Origin: Dipteronia dyeriana
Taxonomy: Eukaryota; Streptophyta; Magnoliopsida; Sapindales; Sapindaceae
NCBI GenBank assembly: GCA_032871835.1
Contig: CM065301.1
Location: forward strand, 35,782,405-35,846,404
Length of the DNA stretch: 64,000 nt
Direction of reading: 5' to 3'
The notes under the pieces: generated by a model
Database searches by the model: none
What the model was told of the DNA's origin: nothing
Seen by the model: the letters and a program-made list of their open reading frames with translations, nothing else
Shown here: positions 50,461 through 63,100 of the stretch, in pieces
Numbering within the stretch: position 1 is the first letter of the stretch
How the letters are laid out: every line of letters starts with the position of its first letter
Translations under genes and position numbers: made by a program

Positions 50461-51100
50461 ATTTTCTCATTCTAGAATAGTTCTACGAGACTTTGGTTCA
50501 AAGAGTTGTGTGCGAGTCATAGACATGACAATTAATGTAAATTAATTCTGTGATTCTGAAAATAATAGACATTAAAATTTTGAAGTCAAAATTGCAATTA
50601 CCAAATTAATGGTGATTAATCCGATGAATTCTATTTCTAGATTAATAGAAATTTTAAATCTTGAATTCTAACAGATCAAATTTTAAAACTGTCAAGCTGA
50701 TTAGAATTAATTGGAAGTGATTCTCGGATTAATACCATTGATTCCTCCCATGAATGAATTCTTTATATTGCCCTTCTCTCTTGTTCGCTGGAGTAGTAGT
50801 GTTGTATATACTTTCTACGATTAAAACTGTTAGTATTTTGGGAGACAGACGTCGAACACGTACAATGAGGGATGATTCTGTTTTTAGGATACCGTATAAA
50901 ATACGGGTATCGGTTATAGTTTTATATGATATAGATTCTCACTTTGAATTACGTTTTGTGCAATTTATATTAGATTTTTTATGTCATTCATTTTTTGTTC
51001 AAATATTTGTAATCCGTAACAACAAGAGAGATAAACCCAATGAATTAACTAGAGAGAGAAAGCCAACAAACTAAAAACAGAAGTGGAAATTGTAAGATAC
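50461..51100. other. Intergenic sequence, nothing recognised
   Basis: AT-rich, no gene or repeat structure recognised. The 106-residue frame at 50754 shows no familiar motif. Confidence 0.4.
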
Positions 51101-52702
51101 GTCACCTTTTTTTTTTGTAATGATGTTACCGCTTTAATAACTTAAGTTTAAAATGCATATATTATGGTGAACTATCCAAATTGCCTTTAAATAATCTATT
51201 TTTTATTCTTATTATACTTCTATTTACACTTTGAAAACGATAACTCCCCTCTCTCTCTCTATATCTCTAAAATAGTTGTCTGAAAATCGATCTACAACTT
51301 ATCTCTCTCTAAAAAACTTATCTCTCTCTAAAAAACTTATCTCTCTCTAGATTCTGTACAAAAAAATAACATATATTTGTGATCTTCGTTTATAAATTGT
51401 CATATATTTCTATGGTTTAACAATGTATCCATTAATTATGATTTGTTGTCCCAATCTTTGTATGAACATGTATGAACATTTAATCTTCAGATTCTATTCG
51501 AGACTTTTTTAAAATACTCCGAGCTTTTTTGAATTGTCTCCGAGCTTTTTTGTTAATTTAATGTTTGAGATTTGTCTCCGATCTTTTTTGATATGGTCCA
51601 AAAATATTTCTAACCCTTGGTAAAAAAGCTCGAACCCAATAAAAAAAAGTTCGGTCACTTGACAAAAAAGCTCGAACCCTTACAAAAAAAGCTCGAGTTT
51701 TTTTTTAATAGGTTCGAGTTTTTTTACCAAGTGCCCGAGCTTTTTTTTAAAGGGTTCGAGCTTTTTTTCTAAGTGCCCGAGCTTTTTTTTACTTGGTTCG
51801 AACCTTTTTGCGAAGTTAAAAAAAAAAAGCTCGAACCCAGTTAAAAAAAGCTCGGATACTTGACAAAAAAGCTCGAACCCTTACCAAAAAAACTCGAGTT
51901 TTTTTTAATGGGTTCGAGCTTTTTTACCAAGTGCCCGAGCTTTTTTTTAATGGGTTCGAGCTTTTTTTTACTTGGTTCGAGCCTTTTTACCAAGTTAAAA
52001 AAAAGTCCGAACCAAATAAAAGAAAGCTCGAACACTTGATAAAAAGCTCGAACCCAGTAAAAAAAGGTTCGGGCACTTGGCAAAAAAGTTCGAACCCATT
52101 AAAAAAAAACTCGAGCTTTTTTTGTAAGAGTTCGAGATTTTTTGTCAAGTGTCCGAGCTTTTTTTAATGGGTTCGAGTTTTTTTGTTAAGTTCCCGAGCT
52201 TTTTTTACTGTGTTCGAGCCTTTTTGTCAAGTTAAAAAAAAAACTCAGGCACTTAATAAAAAAGCTCGAACCCAGTAAAAAAAAGGTCGGGCAATTAGCA
52301 AAAAAACTCGAACCCATTAAAAAAAGCTCGAGCTTTTTTGATAAGGGTTCGAGCTTTTTTGCCAAATGCCCGAACTTTTTTAAGCTTTTTTTTAATGGGT
52401 TCGAGTTTTTTTGCTAATTTTCCGACCTTTTTTTTACTGGGTTCGAGCCTTTTTGTCAAGTGTCCGAGCTCGACCCCTGAATGCGTCTGCGTAGCGCCAC
52501 TCCATCGCCATTTGAGTGATTGTCTGAGTTTCAACGAGAGTTTCTCTCTCTACTTCAAAACCATCACTGTAAAATGAATGAAATAAATCTGATGTGGAAC
52601 AACTATTGAGGGTATTTTTATCCGTTCACCATAATAGGTGTCTTTTAAACATAAGTTATTAAAGCAGTGATAGTATTGAAATGCTAACTCCAAAAGTGCT
52701 AT
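51101..52702. mobile_element. TIR element containing a hairpin-rich repeat array
   Basis: The left end (51101-51190: CACCTTTTT, GCTTTAATAACTTAAGTTTAAAA, ATTATGGTGAAC) is the inverse of the right end (52612-52702: GTTCACCATAATAGG, TTTTAAACATAAGTTATTAAAGC, AAAAGTG). The TIR is about 80-90 bp. CT/GA-rich blocks flank the interior (51245-51350; 52538-52552). The interior, 51590-52480, is an array of TTCGAGC plus T runs. Length and long TIR suggest a Mutator-like or other non-autonomous DNA element. I could not find a clean target duplication, so the ends may be off by some bases. No transposase. Confidence 0.65.
51590..52480. repeat. Inverted and direct array of a TTCGAGCTTTTTT-type motif
   Basis: About 890 bp consist of alternating direct and inverted copies of a roughly 20-25 nt unit: (G)GGTTCGAGCTTTTTT, then T/A runs, then AAGTGCCCGAGC, or the reverse complement GCTCGAACCC...AAAAAAGCTCGGGCACTTG. 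More than 30 CTCGA/TCGAG words occur. Both strands give frames of F, S, K and E-rich low-complexity peptide with no stop, which is a by-product of the repeat and not evidence of a gene. Confidence 0.88.
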
Positions 52703-53151
52703 TTATTTTTTGAGCCCAAAAAAGAAACCCATTGAATATTTGGAGAGAGAAGCAAGGTTTTCGTGAGCAAGAAGACAAATAATCGTGACTTCTCAGTTTC
52801 GAATCTCAACTTTTGAACTTTAACTTTGAAATAAACAATTAATATTAAAATTAATTTCACTAGAATATTTTCGTTTTCATCGTGTGATCATATATATTCT
52901 TTATGTATGAACAAATTTTAGTTATTCTACTCTTTATGCATGAACACTGTTTATTTATTCTTCATTTGACTATTGTGTGTGAACATTTTTGTTCTCAGCT
53001 TAAAATAAAATGAATTGATCTAAGGGAATAAACCATTACAAGTGATCATATATTGAAAAACCCTATGCGGTGTCCGAATCACCCAAAGAGTAAAGAAAAC
53101 CAAATCGGCAACAAAAAAACAAGGGAAAAACAAAACCACCAAACTTGAGAC

Positions 53152-53929
53152 TAGAGATGCACGTTTGGGGAGTGTGGATGGATATAGGTCCCCCCATCTC
53201 CATCCCTATCCCCATCTCCACTTCCCATCCCCCATCCCCCATCCCCCATCCCCCATCCCCACTTCCTCATTTGGGAAAAATGGGGATAGGGATTTTTGGG
53301 GGGAGGTATATCCATCCCCATCCACATCCCCAGTTTTCTATTTTTTCCGTTTTTTCCCATTTTTCCCCGTCTCCCCGTTTCCCCCAATCCCTCATTTTCC
53401 TGTTTCCCCATTTAACTAAAAATTACAAATTAAACTAAAAAAAACAAACATTTTATTACAAATACAAAAGAAAATATATTAATGTATTATAAATACAAAA
53501 TAAAGTGTTTCAAATAATTCAAAATTTAAAACTAAACCAATTTCATATGTGAAGTAATACAAACTGTTTTTTAACAAAAAAAAAAACCTTCATATAATAG
53601 ATAATCTAAAGAGATTAACAGTCGATTCATTGCCAAGTACTTTGAAAAATCTCTAGGATTAGGTTTTGAAGGTAAAAAGAGTAAATGTGTTTATATACCT
53701 AGGGTTTCAAAGGATAAAAAATAAAAATAAAAATAAAATATATATTATAATTATATTTATATATGTTTGGAGGAAATGGGGAAATAGGGAGGGGTCCCCC
53801 CATCCCCATTTCAATTTGGGGATGATTTTCATCCCCCCTCCCATTTTCCCATTTTTCAAAAAAAAATAATCCCCAAATAAGGATGAGGGCGCGGGGATTT
53901 GGGGCCCCGAGAAAAAGTGTGCATCTTTA
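53152..53929. mobile_element. Non-autonomous hAT element with CCCCATCC repeats
   Basis: The left end TAGAGATGCACG (53152) is inverse to the right end GTGTGCATCTTTA (53929). Flanking 8-mers are CTTGAGAC (53144-53151) and CATGAGAC (53930-53937), seven of eight identical. Subterminal regions are C-rich on the left and mixed on the right (CCCATCCCC repeats at 53194-53270; GGGGATTTGGGGCCCCG near 53892). The central about 300 bp are AT-rich. No transposase frame. Confidence 0.82.
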
Positions 53930-54083
53930 CATGAGACACAAATGATACAAAAGAAAACTTCAAGAAAAATGAAACGATTCTTGACCCATGCAGCCATTTC
54001 CCAACTGCGAAGAGCAGAAATGAGGGGTGGAGAACCACTACGAGCTAACTTCCAACCTTAAAGCATGCTTGGAAAGAGCGTCT

Positions 54084-54576
54084 TGTCTCGGCCTGCAAGT
54101 TACCAAGCCCATGAGCCTAACAAAGATCATTACTAGCTAAGCTCCTGGAAGAATCTAGAGACTTCTCCACAGTTCCAGTATTGATCAAGCTTCTGGAAGT
54201 CTCTAACAACACAATCATTCTAGGTTGTTCTTGTGTACATATCTAGATAGATGTAGAATTATCTAGAGACATGTACACATATGTAGATACAAGTAAGAAC
54301 GTTTTAGATACTTGTACATAATTATAGATTCTTCTAGATACTCAATCTCCACTATTGGATCAAATTTATTCTAGTCATTCATTGAGGAGGTGGCTCACTA
54401 TAAATAGTTAACCCTTCTTATTTGTAAAGCAACCTAGAAACTCAAGTATTCTAGTAGCATTGTAAAGCTTCCTTCATAGCAATACAATATTTGTTTCCCA
54501 TTCAAGCTCTTCTAATCTCTTCTCTCAAATCTCTTTTGTAAGGCTTTCACACAAAAGTTGCCTAAGTACCGCACAG
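54084..54576 (+). mobile_element. 5' LTR of gypsy-type element K
   Basis: Starts TGTCTCGGCCTGCAAGTTACC at 54084. The same first 150 bp recur at 56489-56634 (TGTCACGATCCGCAAGTTACC, AAGCTTCTGGAAGAATCTAGAG). Promoter CACTATAAATAG at 54399-54410, followed by a T/C-rich leader region. It contains repeats of TCTAGATAC/TGTACATA words. The end of the LTR is probably in 54560-54600 but no clear primer-binding site was seen. Confidence 0.65.
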
Positions 54577-55680
54577 GTGTGCTGCGTAAACTTTAAGCAA
54601 CCACAGCTAGCCCGAGTCATGACCTTCGATAACAAAATGAGTAGTCGTGGTGAGCAACGCCCCCACATCAAGCGTAACAAATCCAAGGGTCCATCCATGG
54701 ACGCTTTGGAATCCCGTGTGGATGCTCAAAATGAAATCCTCTCCGAAATGCAGGCCACCTTGAGCACCATGGTCGACCGTCTCGATAGCCAAGAGACCGA
54801 CTGTGCCATAATCACTCAAGCGACCAAGACCATGCTTCGAGAATTCCAGAAGGGGATCGAAGAGGATTTATACCTCCTCACCCAAGAAGTCCATAACAAT
54901 CGCACCTTCATCTAGCAAGAGTTACGGGTCATTCGAGCCGATATGGATGAAGTTTTCACCGAATGGTCTTCATTAAAAAACAACCCAACTTTTGGCAATG
55001 GTGCCTCCTCTAGTATGAACACATGGGGTGCCATCTAGATCCCTAAGCCATCCACCTTCAACGGCAACTGCAACGCCATGGAAGTGGAAAACTTCCTTTT
55101 CGGCATGAAGCAGTACTTTAAGGCTAAAGGAGTTAGGGATGACACTACACGGATCACTAATGCTCTCACATTCCTTCGAAAATCTGCCCAACTATAGTGG
55201 CGATGCAAGCATGGTGACACTATGCATCCTATCCACACATGGGATAAGGAGGCCTGTAGCCGTCTCCATCGCCTCTGGCAGTCATGATCCATCCCGACTA
55301 CATCAAGGAATTCTCCACTTTGATCCTTAAGATTGAAGACATGTCTGAAAAAGACAAGCTGTTCTTTTGCATGGATGGTCTTAATGAATGGGCGAGAGTG
55401 AAGCTAGAAAGGCAAAACGTGCAAGACATAGATGCAGTTATTACCATCGTAGAGTCCCTTGCCGACCTCACCAAGGCTAAGGAAAGGACCGACAACCATG
55501 AGAAAGGTGTGAGAGATGAGTCCAAAGACCAGGATCCTAAGAACGTAGGGCCAAGAAGAGCTCCTAATGGTGACAACACCAATAGAAGTAAGCCAGTAGT
55601 GATCAAGCCGAATAGTCCATGCTTTATTTACGATGAGTGACATTAGGTACGCGACTGTCCAAAACGGAAGACACTCAATG
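54577..55680 (+). pseudogene. Gypsy K gag
   Basis: Begins with MSSRGEQRP at about 54637. A coiled-coil-like SMDALESRVDAQNEILSEMQ segment (54691-54750) follows. After a TAG at 54913 come IPKPSTFNG (55040-55066), EVENFLFGMKQYFKAKG (the gag core), FLRKSAQL and, in another frame, LILKIEDMSEKDKLFFCMDGLNEWA (55320-55395) and ADLTKAKER. The zinc knuckle near 55618 reads CFIYDE-stop-H-stop-VRDCPKR: the second Cys is Tyr and two stops interrupt it. Several stops fit TGG or CAG codons changed by one transition. Gag function is lost. Confidence 0.78.
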
Positions 55681-55695
55681 CCATAGTCACCCAGC

Positions 55696-56208
55696 TTGAG
55701 GAGACTAAGGCACCCGAATCCCAAGCAAGCATGGGTTCTCTTCAATAGATCTATACTTGCCAAGAAAGGCCTTATGTTTGTGAGTGCCACCATCAAAGGC
55801 AAGCAAGTTTGTGCGATGCTGAACACCGGGGTAACGCATAACTTTATCTCCGTGGATGAAGCCAAACGACTTGGTATTTGCATCACCGACAACGAGAGTA
55901 CCGTCATCAAAGTTGCCAACTCCAAGGCCAAGCAAGTTGATGACACAACAAATGGTGCCACTGTCCACCTAGGCCCATGGAGTGGAAAGCTTGACTTCTC
56001 GGTGGTCCCCCTAGACGACTACCAAGTGGTCCTAGGCATGACGTTCTTTGAGCAAGCCAACGATTTCCCCCTACTCGCTGCTAGCTTAATAGGCATTCTC
56101 AATAGGGGCAAGGCACTTACCATCTCAACGGAATGCATGCCTAAGCCATGGAAGATGTTATCTGCCGTACGGCTCGATGAGACACTGATTTCTCCCTCCT
56201 CTCCATAG
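55696..56208 (+). pseudogene. Gypsy K aspartic protease domain (active-site Asp replaced)
   Basis: One open frame of 170 residues. After PKQAWVLFNRSILAKKGLMFVSATIKG comes VCAMLNTGVTHNFIS (55810-55852), where plant gypsy proteases read D-T-G-A-T-H. The catalytic Asp is Asn (AAC, one G-to-A change from GAC). The rest of the retropepsin-like fold is present: HLGPWSGKLDFSVVPLDDYQVVLGMTFF (55966-56050), the usual W-G/D-D-Y-D-V-I-L-G-M-D-W/F-F block. The frame ends TAG at 56206-56208, where the RT would normally continue. Reverse transcriptase, RNase H and integrase are absent before the polypurine tract at 56476. Confidence 0.82.
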
Positions 56209-56475
56209 GACGTGTAAACCGAAGGTTTTCGAAGAAAGAAAGAGCGTGCAAGCAAATGGGAAGTGGTCAAAGGAAATGAGAGAAGGCACACAGGATGTTG
56301 AATCACTACGAAAGCCAAGCAAGCCCATTTGTGCCGAGCCAAAGATGCAACATTCGAAGGCGGTTCCTCAAAGAAGGCTTCCTTAGCCAAAGGCCATCCA
56401 TATGAAGGACCCACTTGTGGTAGACTCCAATATACTCAACAGTTGTGCAACATGGAGGTTATGAATTTAAGTGGT

Positions 56476-56634
56476 GGGGGGGGGGGGTGTCACGATCCGC
56501 AAGTTACCAAGCCTAGGAGCCCAATAAAGACCATTACTATGCCAAGCTTCTGGAAGAATCTAGAGACTTCTCCACAGTTTCAACACTGGTCAAGCTTTTG
56601 GAAGTCTCTAGCAACATAATCATTCTATGTTGTT
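56476..56634 (+). mobile_element. Polypurine/poly-G tract and truncated 3' LTR of element K
   Basis: GGTGGGGGGGGGGG (about 56473-56487) directly before TGTCACGATCC is the polypurine tract. The LTR matches 54084-54230 up to ATGTTGTT at about 56634, then stops where minus-strand LINE sequence begins. Only the first 150 bp of the LTR remain. Confidence 0.75.
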
Positions 56635-58047
56635 AAGCTCGTGACAGTCTGCCACCTAGTTACCCTCTCTAGAAATATGCGACACTTGAAAACTCCATAT
56701 TAGGAACGATATCGGAATGATATTGGAACGAAAAGAGAGAAACTGAAACACATAAGAATAATTACTCTCCAGCCATATCCAACTCAAACAAAATTTCCAA
56801 GCAAAGTTTATTGCCATGGAAGTTGCAGGAAGCTCAGCCTCAAAGGCAAACATCTGACCAAGAGGGACAACAAAACATCCATTAACAAAGGATTGACAAT
56901 TACGGAAAATACTACCACACCCTATAACACCTAGAGAACTTAAAGATGCCCATCTGTGTTGACTTTAATCCTACATAGAGTAAGAGGTGACCAAATCACA
57001 CTTTTGATAACCGAAACACTAACCGGTTAACCACAGATACCAAAGCACTGAAAAATTATATGGTCGTCCATGTTGTTATGTACACACTTAACCTCTAATT
57101 GGTTAGAGTTAGAAACCACACACCGAACCAAGGACAATGCAAATCTAAAATCAAAAGACTTGCCCTAAAAATGCACTAACTACGAATAAACCAAACACTA
57201 TAAACACCACATGAATAGCCGCCTTCCATAGAAAACAAACTTGATCACTAAAATCAACAGACATAGCCTATGAAAAGAAAGAAGGCCATGAGTAGATGGA
57301 AACTTGCCGCTGAAAAGCAGAGAAATCTGTCTGCCAAAGAGCAGCCACCAAAGGACACCATAGAAAAAGATGGTTAGTCGATTCGTTACTAACCCCACAA
57401 ACACTGCACCTGGAAGCCAAATGAAACCCCACCCGGCGCAAACGATCCTCCATGGGAAGCCTATTCAGCAAAAGACGCCAAGTCAAAGTAGAATAGGAAT
57501 GAGGAATAAATAAAGACCACATTTCTCTCCACTAAGGAACCTAAAGATAACCTCCAATCAGTTGGGAATATGCAACCTTGCATGAAACTTGACCATCCTG
57601 AGAATGAGCCTAAACCAGAGAATCTATAGCCGAAAAAATCGTAATCCGATAAATCTGAAAACAAAGGTCTAGAAAATACACCCAAAAATAATCGTCTAGA
57701 ACCCATTTTTCGTCCTGTATAAAATCAGAAACTTTTGACCATAGAGGACTCGCCAAATAATCTGAGAGAATATGCACCCCTAGCCAATTGTCTCACAAAA
57801 AAACCTGCTAAGAACGCTCACCAATAAGCCAGATACCATCTTTCAGAAGGTTAGAATAATGAGACCAGAGAGAAAACCAATCGAAGAGGTGACATATCCT
57901 CGAACTACTTCTGAAGCAGCTAAATATAATGCTCTCACAAGAATGAGCAGGCAAACCCCTAAGACGTCATAAACTTCCAAGTGAATTTCTTCAAAAACGA
58001 GTCATTATGTAAACCCAGATCATTCAATAGAAGGTTCTTGATCTTGC
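56635..58047 (-). pseudogene. LINE (L1-type) 3' part: zf-RVT and RNase H domains
   Basis: Read on the minus strand. Degraded RT C-terminal sequence (57540-58047) is followed by the zf-RVT block: TWRLLLNRLPMEDRLRR, CSVCGVSNESTNHLFLWC (C-x2-C ... H-x4-C intact) and ALW, in the open frame 57268-57522. After frame breaks comes an RNase H-like domain, LSSLGVIGCGSIFRN (about 56905-56945) and FAFEAELPATSMAINFAW ... VSHISREGN (56656-56853). This is the C-terminus of plant L1-type ORF2. No 5' part, and no poly-A tail is visible at 56635, where it meets the truncated K LTR. Copia A3 inserted at 58047. Confidence 0.82.
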
Positions 58048-60128
58048 TGTTGGAACCCCGTTCACTGGTAACACAACAGAAGTCAGTTTAATTTTTTTTT
58101 ATACAAATCGTAATTAATCTGGAACAAGTGAAATTGAGATCGTAATAATTTTTGGAACTCATACATATTTATACATATCAATTATTACAATAATAAACAA
58201 ATATGTATACACGGAAATTGTAATCAATGTAAAGAAGAAGAAAATAAAATCATACCAACGTTTGGATGCTCATTCACTTTACCATATGCTCTTGGTATGT
58301 ACCAATGATCTTCCTTGCTATATTCCGAGACTTATAATTGTGTGTGAGCGCGTCACGAACTCAGGAACTTAGAATGGAGGATCTAGAGAAGGTTGAAGAA
58401 ACTTTTTCTTCCTCAAAGAAAACCACATAGAACACTTCTAGTAGTTGAAGCAAAAATAATAATATTTAATTACGCTTCAGTGCAACGACTTGCACATACA
58501 TAAAAAATATGTCTTGTTTTTGTTTTTCTTCTCTCCTGTGCACTATGCATTCAAAAAAAAAAACCTTTAGCTTTTTTTGTGTTTTCTTTTAATTTCCCTT
58601 TTTAAATACAAACGCACACAAGCACTAATCTCTATCACACACACACACACTTGTACGTTTTAAGATTCAATAATGCGTTGATCAGTGTTTGTGTTATGGT
58701 GTGATACCTGATATCATTTTTTTTCAAATAAAAAATATATAATATCTTTTGAAATCTTTTAAAAAACTGATTATTGATTTTAAAATCTTTTTTTAAAAAA
58801 ATATCTCATATCTTTTAGTTAAAAGGATAAGTAAATATTTTTAATTTGAATTTAAACATTTTAAATTCAATTTCAAATATTTAATTTAATAAAATAAAAT
58901 AATCATATTATCTTATTTTATATAAAATCAAATATCAACTAACACCCTTCATTTAGTGATTAATAACATAATTAAATAATCTTATTTTCTGATTTATTTA
59001 ATCATCATTATTCATTAATTAAATAATCTCATTATTCAATTAATTTTTGAATAAATGTGTCACTTTCGTAACACTATTAATTGGACAATCTAAGTAATTA
59101 ACCGTGACCCTTGTTACCTAAATCGATCAGGCTAGCAAGGGGACCTAATGGGCCCACAGTATTTCGAGCTCTAATAATCCTTAAAATCATTAGTTAAACT
59201 TTTTAATTAATATTCATTGATTATTAACTTCGGTGTTATTCCACTAAAAACCCGAAGCTGTACTCTCTCAATTGCAGACGCTTTTACACAGACCGATACA
59301 ACTCGGTGTCCATCAATATAGCTATTACATATGGTGTGATCTACACAATAGTTCATAATTAGAGTTGGATCGTAATGTCCGTTATAACCCTCTAATTACA
59401 TATATCCTTTAAGCATCGTTGATTCTCTAATGGACAATAAATCATATTTCCTCACGGAATTTGGAGAGTGCTCATATTGTCCAAACCCAAATCAACCCTT
59501 AAAGGAACTACCATTTACTTCACACAAGAAGGGGTGGATTCCACTATTCTGTACAAACCTTCCAAGCCACATACCAAACCGCAATCCCAACATACAGAAT
59601 ATATTGATCAGGAACTACATTTGACCTCACCTATGATATATCAAAGACCACGATCTAACTTAAAGGAGTCGACAAGACACTCATGATTAAGATCACCCAC
59701 ATATAGCTATCATTAGTTGTTATATATGAATCTCATTGGTAAACGGATCTTGGTGAGAGATTTATATAGATCTTGACCAAGTCTTATATGATCACATCAT
59801 ACAAGGTGCCTCCATTCTCATATCTCATATGAATGATTCATGATAGAATCACCGTACATTACGAAATGGACCGCAACTATAGATCAACTGTAAATAAAGT
59901 ACCCATCATTATTTGCTATCCATGGACTCTTTAGATTGCATGTCTCTTACTGTATTCATTTGTATATGACACTCATATACACAGTTCGAGATTACATCCG
60001 GCAATCTAGGATGTTAATATGCATAAGTTATAAAATAAACACTATAACAAGAATGAGTATAACTTTTCTTTTTATTTATTTCATAAATCCATTTACAAAT
60101 TCCTTGTATTAGGGCATAATCCCTAACA
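58048..60128 (-). mobile_element. Copia A3 3' LTR (full length, 2.08 kb)
   Basis: Minus strand: starts TGTTAGGGATTATGCCC at 60128 and ends GGGGTTCCAACA at 58048. Collinear with A1 (707-2274) and A2 (36419-38428). It shows the full LTR length of the family and so identifies the deletions in the other copies. The reverse-complement features TGGAATCCACCCCTTCTTG (59524-59545) and (CA)n at 58636-58653 are shared or partly shared. The 5' LTR lies beyond the window. Confidence 0.9.
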
Positions 60129-63100
60129 ATCTCCCACTTGCACTAATGCATGTGAGGCATGTTTCGTAACCGTAGACCATCTAGGTGACCCGAAAACACT
60201 TTAGCAGGTAAGTTCTTCGTAAACGGATCAGCATGATTGTCTTGTGAGGCTATCTTTGTGACGATCACATCTCCTTTCTGCAATATCTCTCTAATGAGAT
60301 GATATTTTCTCTCTATATGCTTCCTTTTCTTGTGGCTTCTATGTTCTTCGGAATTAGCCATAACAGCACTGTTATCACAATAAAGTGGGCTTACCCAATA
60401 ATTTCTAGATCACTCAAGAACTTTCGGAGCCAAACAACATCTTTATCAGCTTTACAAGCTGCTACATATTCGGCTTTCATGGTAGAGTCAGCAATGCAAG
60501 ATTGTTTAATACTTCTCCACATAATGGCTCCACCACCTAAGGTGAATACTGATCCATACGTGGATTTCCTAGAATCCCTGTCTATCTAAAAATCAGAATT
60601 AGTGTATCCTAATGGGATCAAATCCTGTTCAGAATACAATAGCATATAGTTTCTCGTTCTCTGAAGATACTTGAGAATAGCCTTGGCAGTAACCCAATGA
60701 TCCAATCCTGGGTTAGACTGCTATTTGCTGACTACTCCCACTACATAGCAGATGTCCGGTCTCGTGCATAACATAGCATACGTGAGACTACCTACTGCCG
60801 ATGCATAGGGTACAAGTCTCATATCCTTAACTTCTTGAAGTGTCTTAGGACACTATTCCTTATACAGGTGAACAACATGCTTGGAAGGTAAATTAACTTT
60901 CTTGGAGTTCTGCATCAAAAATCGTATAAGAATCTTATCGATATATGATGCTTGAGACAATACTATGAGTTTATTCTTACGATCCCTTATAAGTTGGATC
61001 CCTATAACATAACTTGCATCTCTCAAATCTTTCATTTGGAATTGGCTAGCCAACTAGCCATTTACATCAGATAACACTCTCACATCATTCCCAATGAGTA
61101 GGATGTCATCCATGTATAGGACCAAGAAAACTACCTTTTTGTCAATGATGCGCTTGTAGACACAAGGCTCATCGACGTTCTGCTTGAAACCATAGGTTTT
61201 GATCACATCATCAAACCTGATGTTCCAAGATCTAGATGCTTGCTTAAGTCCATAGATGGACCTTTATAGCTTGCAAACCTTTTGCTCTTGATCTGATGAC
61301 ACGAATCCCTCTAGTTGCATCATATAAATGCTCTCGTCAAGATTGTCATTCAAGAATGCAGTCTTGACGTCCATTTGCCAAATTTCATAATTGAAATAGG
61401 CAGTAATGGATAAAAGAATCCTAAAATTAAACCTGGCTACTGACGAGAAGGTCTTTTCATAATTGACCCCCTATTTCTAGGTATAACCTTTGGCCACTAG
61501 CATTGCCTTGAAGGTCTCTACATTCTTGTCTACTCCTCTCTTTCTCTTATAGATCCACTTACACCCTATGGGTTTTACCCCATCTGGTAAGTCTACAAAA
61601 TCCCAGACTGAGTTAGAGTACATGAACTCCATCTCAAGATTCATGACTTTAAGTCTTTCCTCTTTATTAAGATCTTCCATTACATTCTTAAATGTCAATG
61701 CATCATCCACACTATTAGCAGAGATAACATCTTCTCTCTCATCTATACTTAAATAGCGTTCATGTTGTCTTACAACCCTCTCACTATGTCTAGGTGGTAG
61801 TGTATCCTGATTAAGAACCATCTGACTGTCAGATGTTTTTGGATCAACAACTCTTGTTGATGAAGCACTAGTCTCACCAGGCTCCAACTCATTCAATACA
61901 ATCTTAGAATGGGATTTATGGTCACTAATGTAATTGTCCTCAAGAAACGTTGTATTTATCGATACAAATAATTTGTTATCTTCAGGACTACAGAAGTGTC
62001 CACATCAGGTCTTCTTGGAGTATCCTACAAATGGGCAGACTATAGACTTGGAGTCTAGATTTTCACTTATGTTCTTTAGCACGTGTGCTGGACACCCCCA
62101 TATGCAAAAATATCACAAATTAGCTTTACGACCATTCCACAACTCTAGGGGAGTCTTAGGAACAGATTCGGATGGCACTACATTCAAAATGTATGCCGCT
62201 GTTTGTAATGCATATCCCTAGAAGGAATTTGGTAATGATGAGAAGCTAATCATAAATCTCACCATTTCCATCAGAGTTATATTTCTCCTCTCCATTACAC
62301 CATTTTACTGAGGTGTACCATGAGCTATAAGTTGGGAAACTATCTCGTGCTCGATAATGAAGTCTTCAAACTCTTGGTCAATGTACTCACCTTCACAATC
62401 CGATCATAGTGACTTGATAGTCCTACCTAATTGATTTTCAACTTCAACTAGGAGTTCTTTGAACTTTTCAAATGTTTCCGACTTCCGTTGCATTAGGTAG
62501 ACGTATCCATATCTTGAGTAGTCATCTATAAAGGTGACATAATACTCATAACCACCCCTAGCTTTAACATTCATCGGTCCGCAGACGTCTGTATATATAA
62601 GATCTAGCGGTTCTTTAGCTCTATGCCCTTTTCCAGTAAAAAGTTTCTTAGTCATCTTACCTTCCAGACAAGATTTGCAGACAGGTAAGGTGTTAACCTT
62701 TAACTCACTTAAAGGTCCGCTTTTAACTTGTCTGTTTATCCGATCAAGGTTGATATGACCAAGCCTTAGATGCTCGAGATACGTGTCATTATCTGGAGAA
62801 ATCATATGTCATTTAGTTTTTGTTTTTTCAACCTTAAACATTTTGGTGTTGAGCAATGTAGTATGTATTAACGGTCTTAACACATACAAATTATTTTCAT
62901 TAATTTTTGAACAAATATTCATACCATTCTTTCCAATAATAATAGACTTATTATTAAAAGAAACAATATTTTTGTTCTAACAACTTAGAAATGGAAATCA
63001 AATTCCGTGTAAATCCAGGAATATAAAATACATTGTCCAACAATATATAATTATTACAAAAACATAATCTGATTATGCCCACTGCTCGTGCCGACACGAC

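Noticed and set aside
52295..52577. Long open frames on both strands in 51840-52580, rich in F, K, S and E
   Set aside because: They are produced by the TTCGAGC/T-run array, overlap in mirrored frames and show no domain.
53145..53438. Open frames with repeated P, H and I around the CCCATCC repeats
   Set aside because: Low-complexity translation of a hAT subterminal repeat. The opposite strand is equally open.
55404..55961. Minus-strand frame of 185 residues
   Set aside because: It lies opposite the gypsy gag and protease frame, whose motifs are recognisable on the plus strand.
56476..56488. Poly-G tract as an assembly artefact
   Set aside because: It sits exactly before the LTR start, where a polypurine tract is expected, so a biological origin is more likely.
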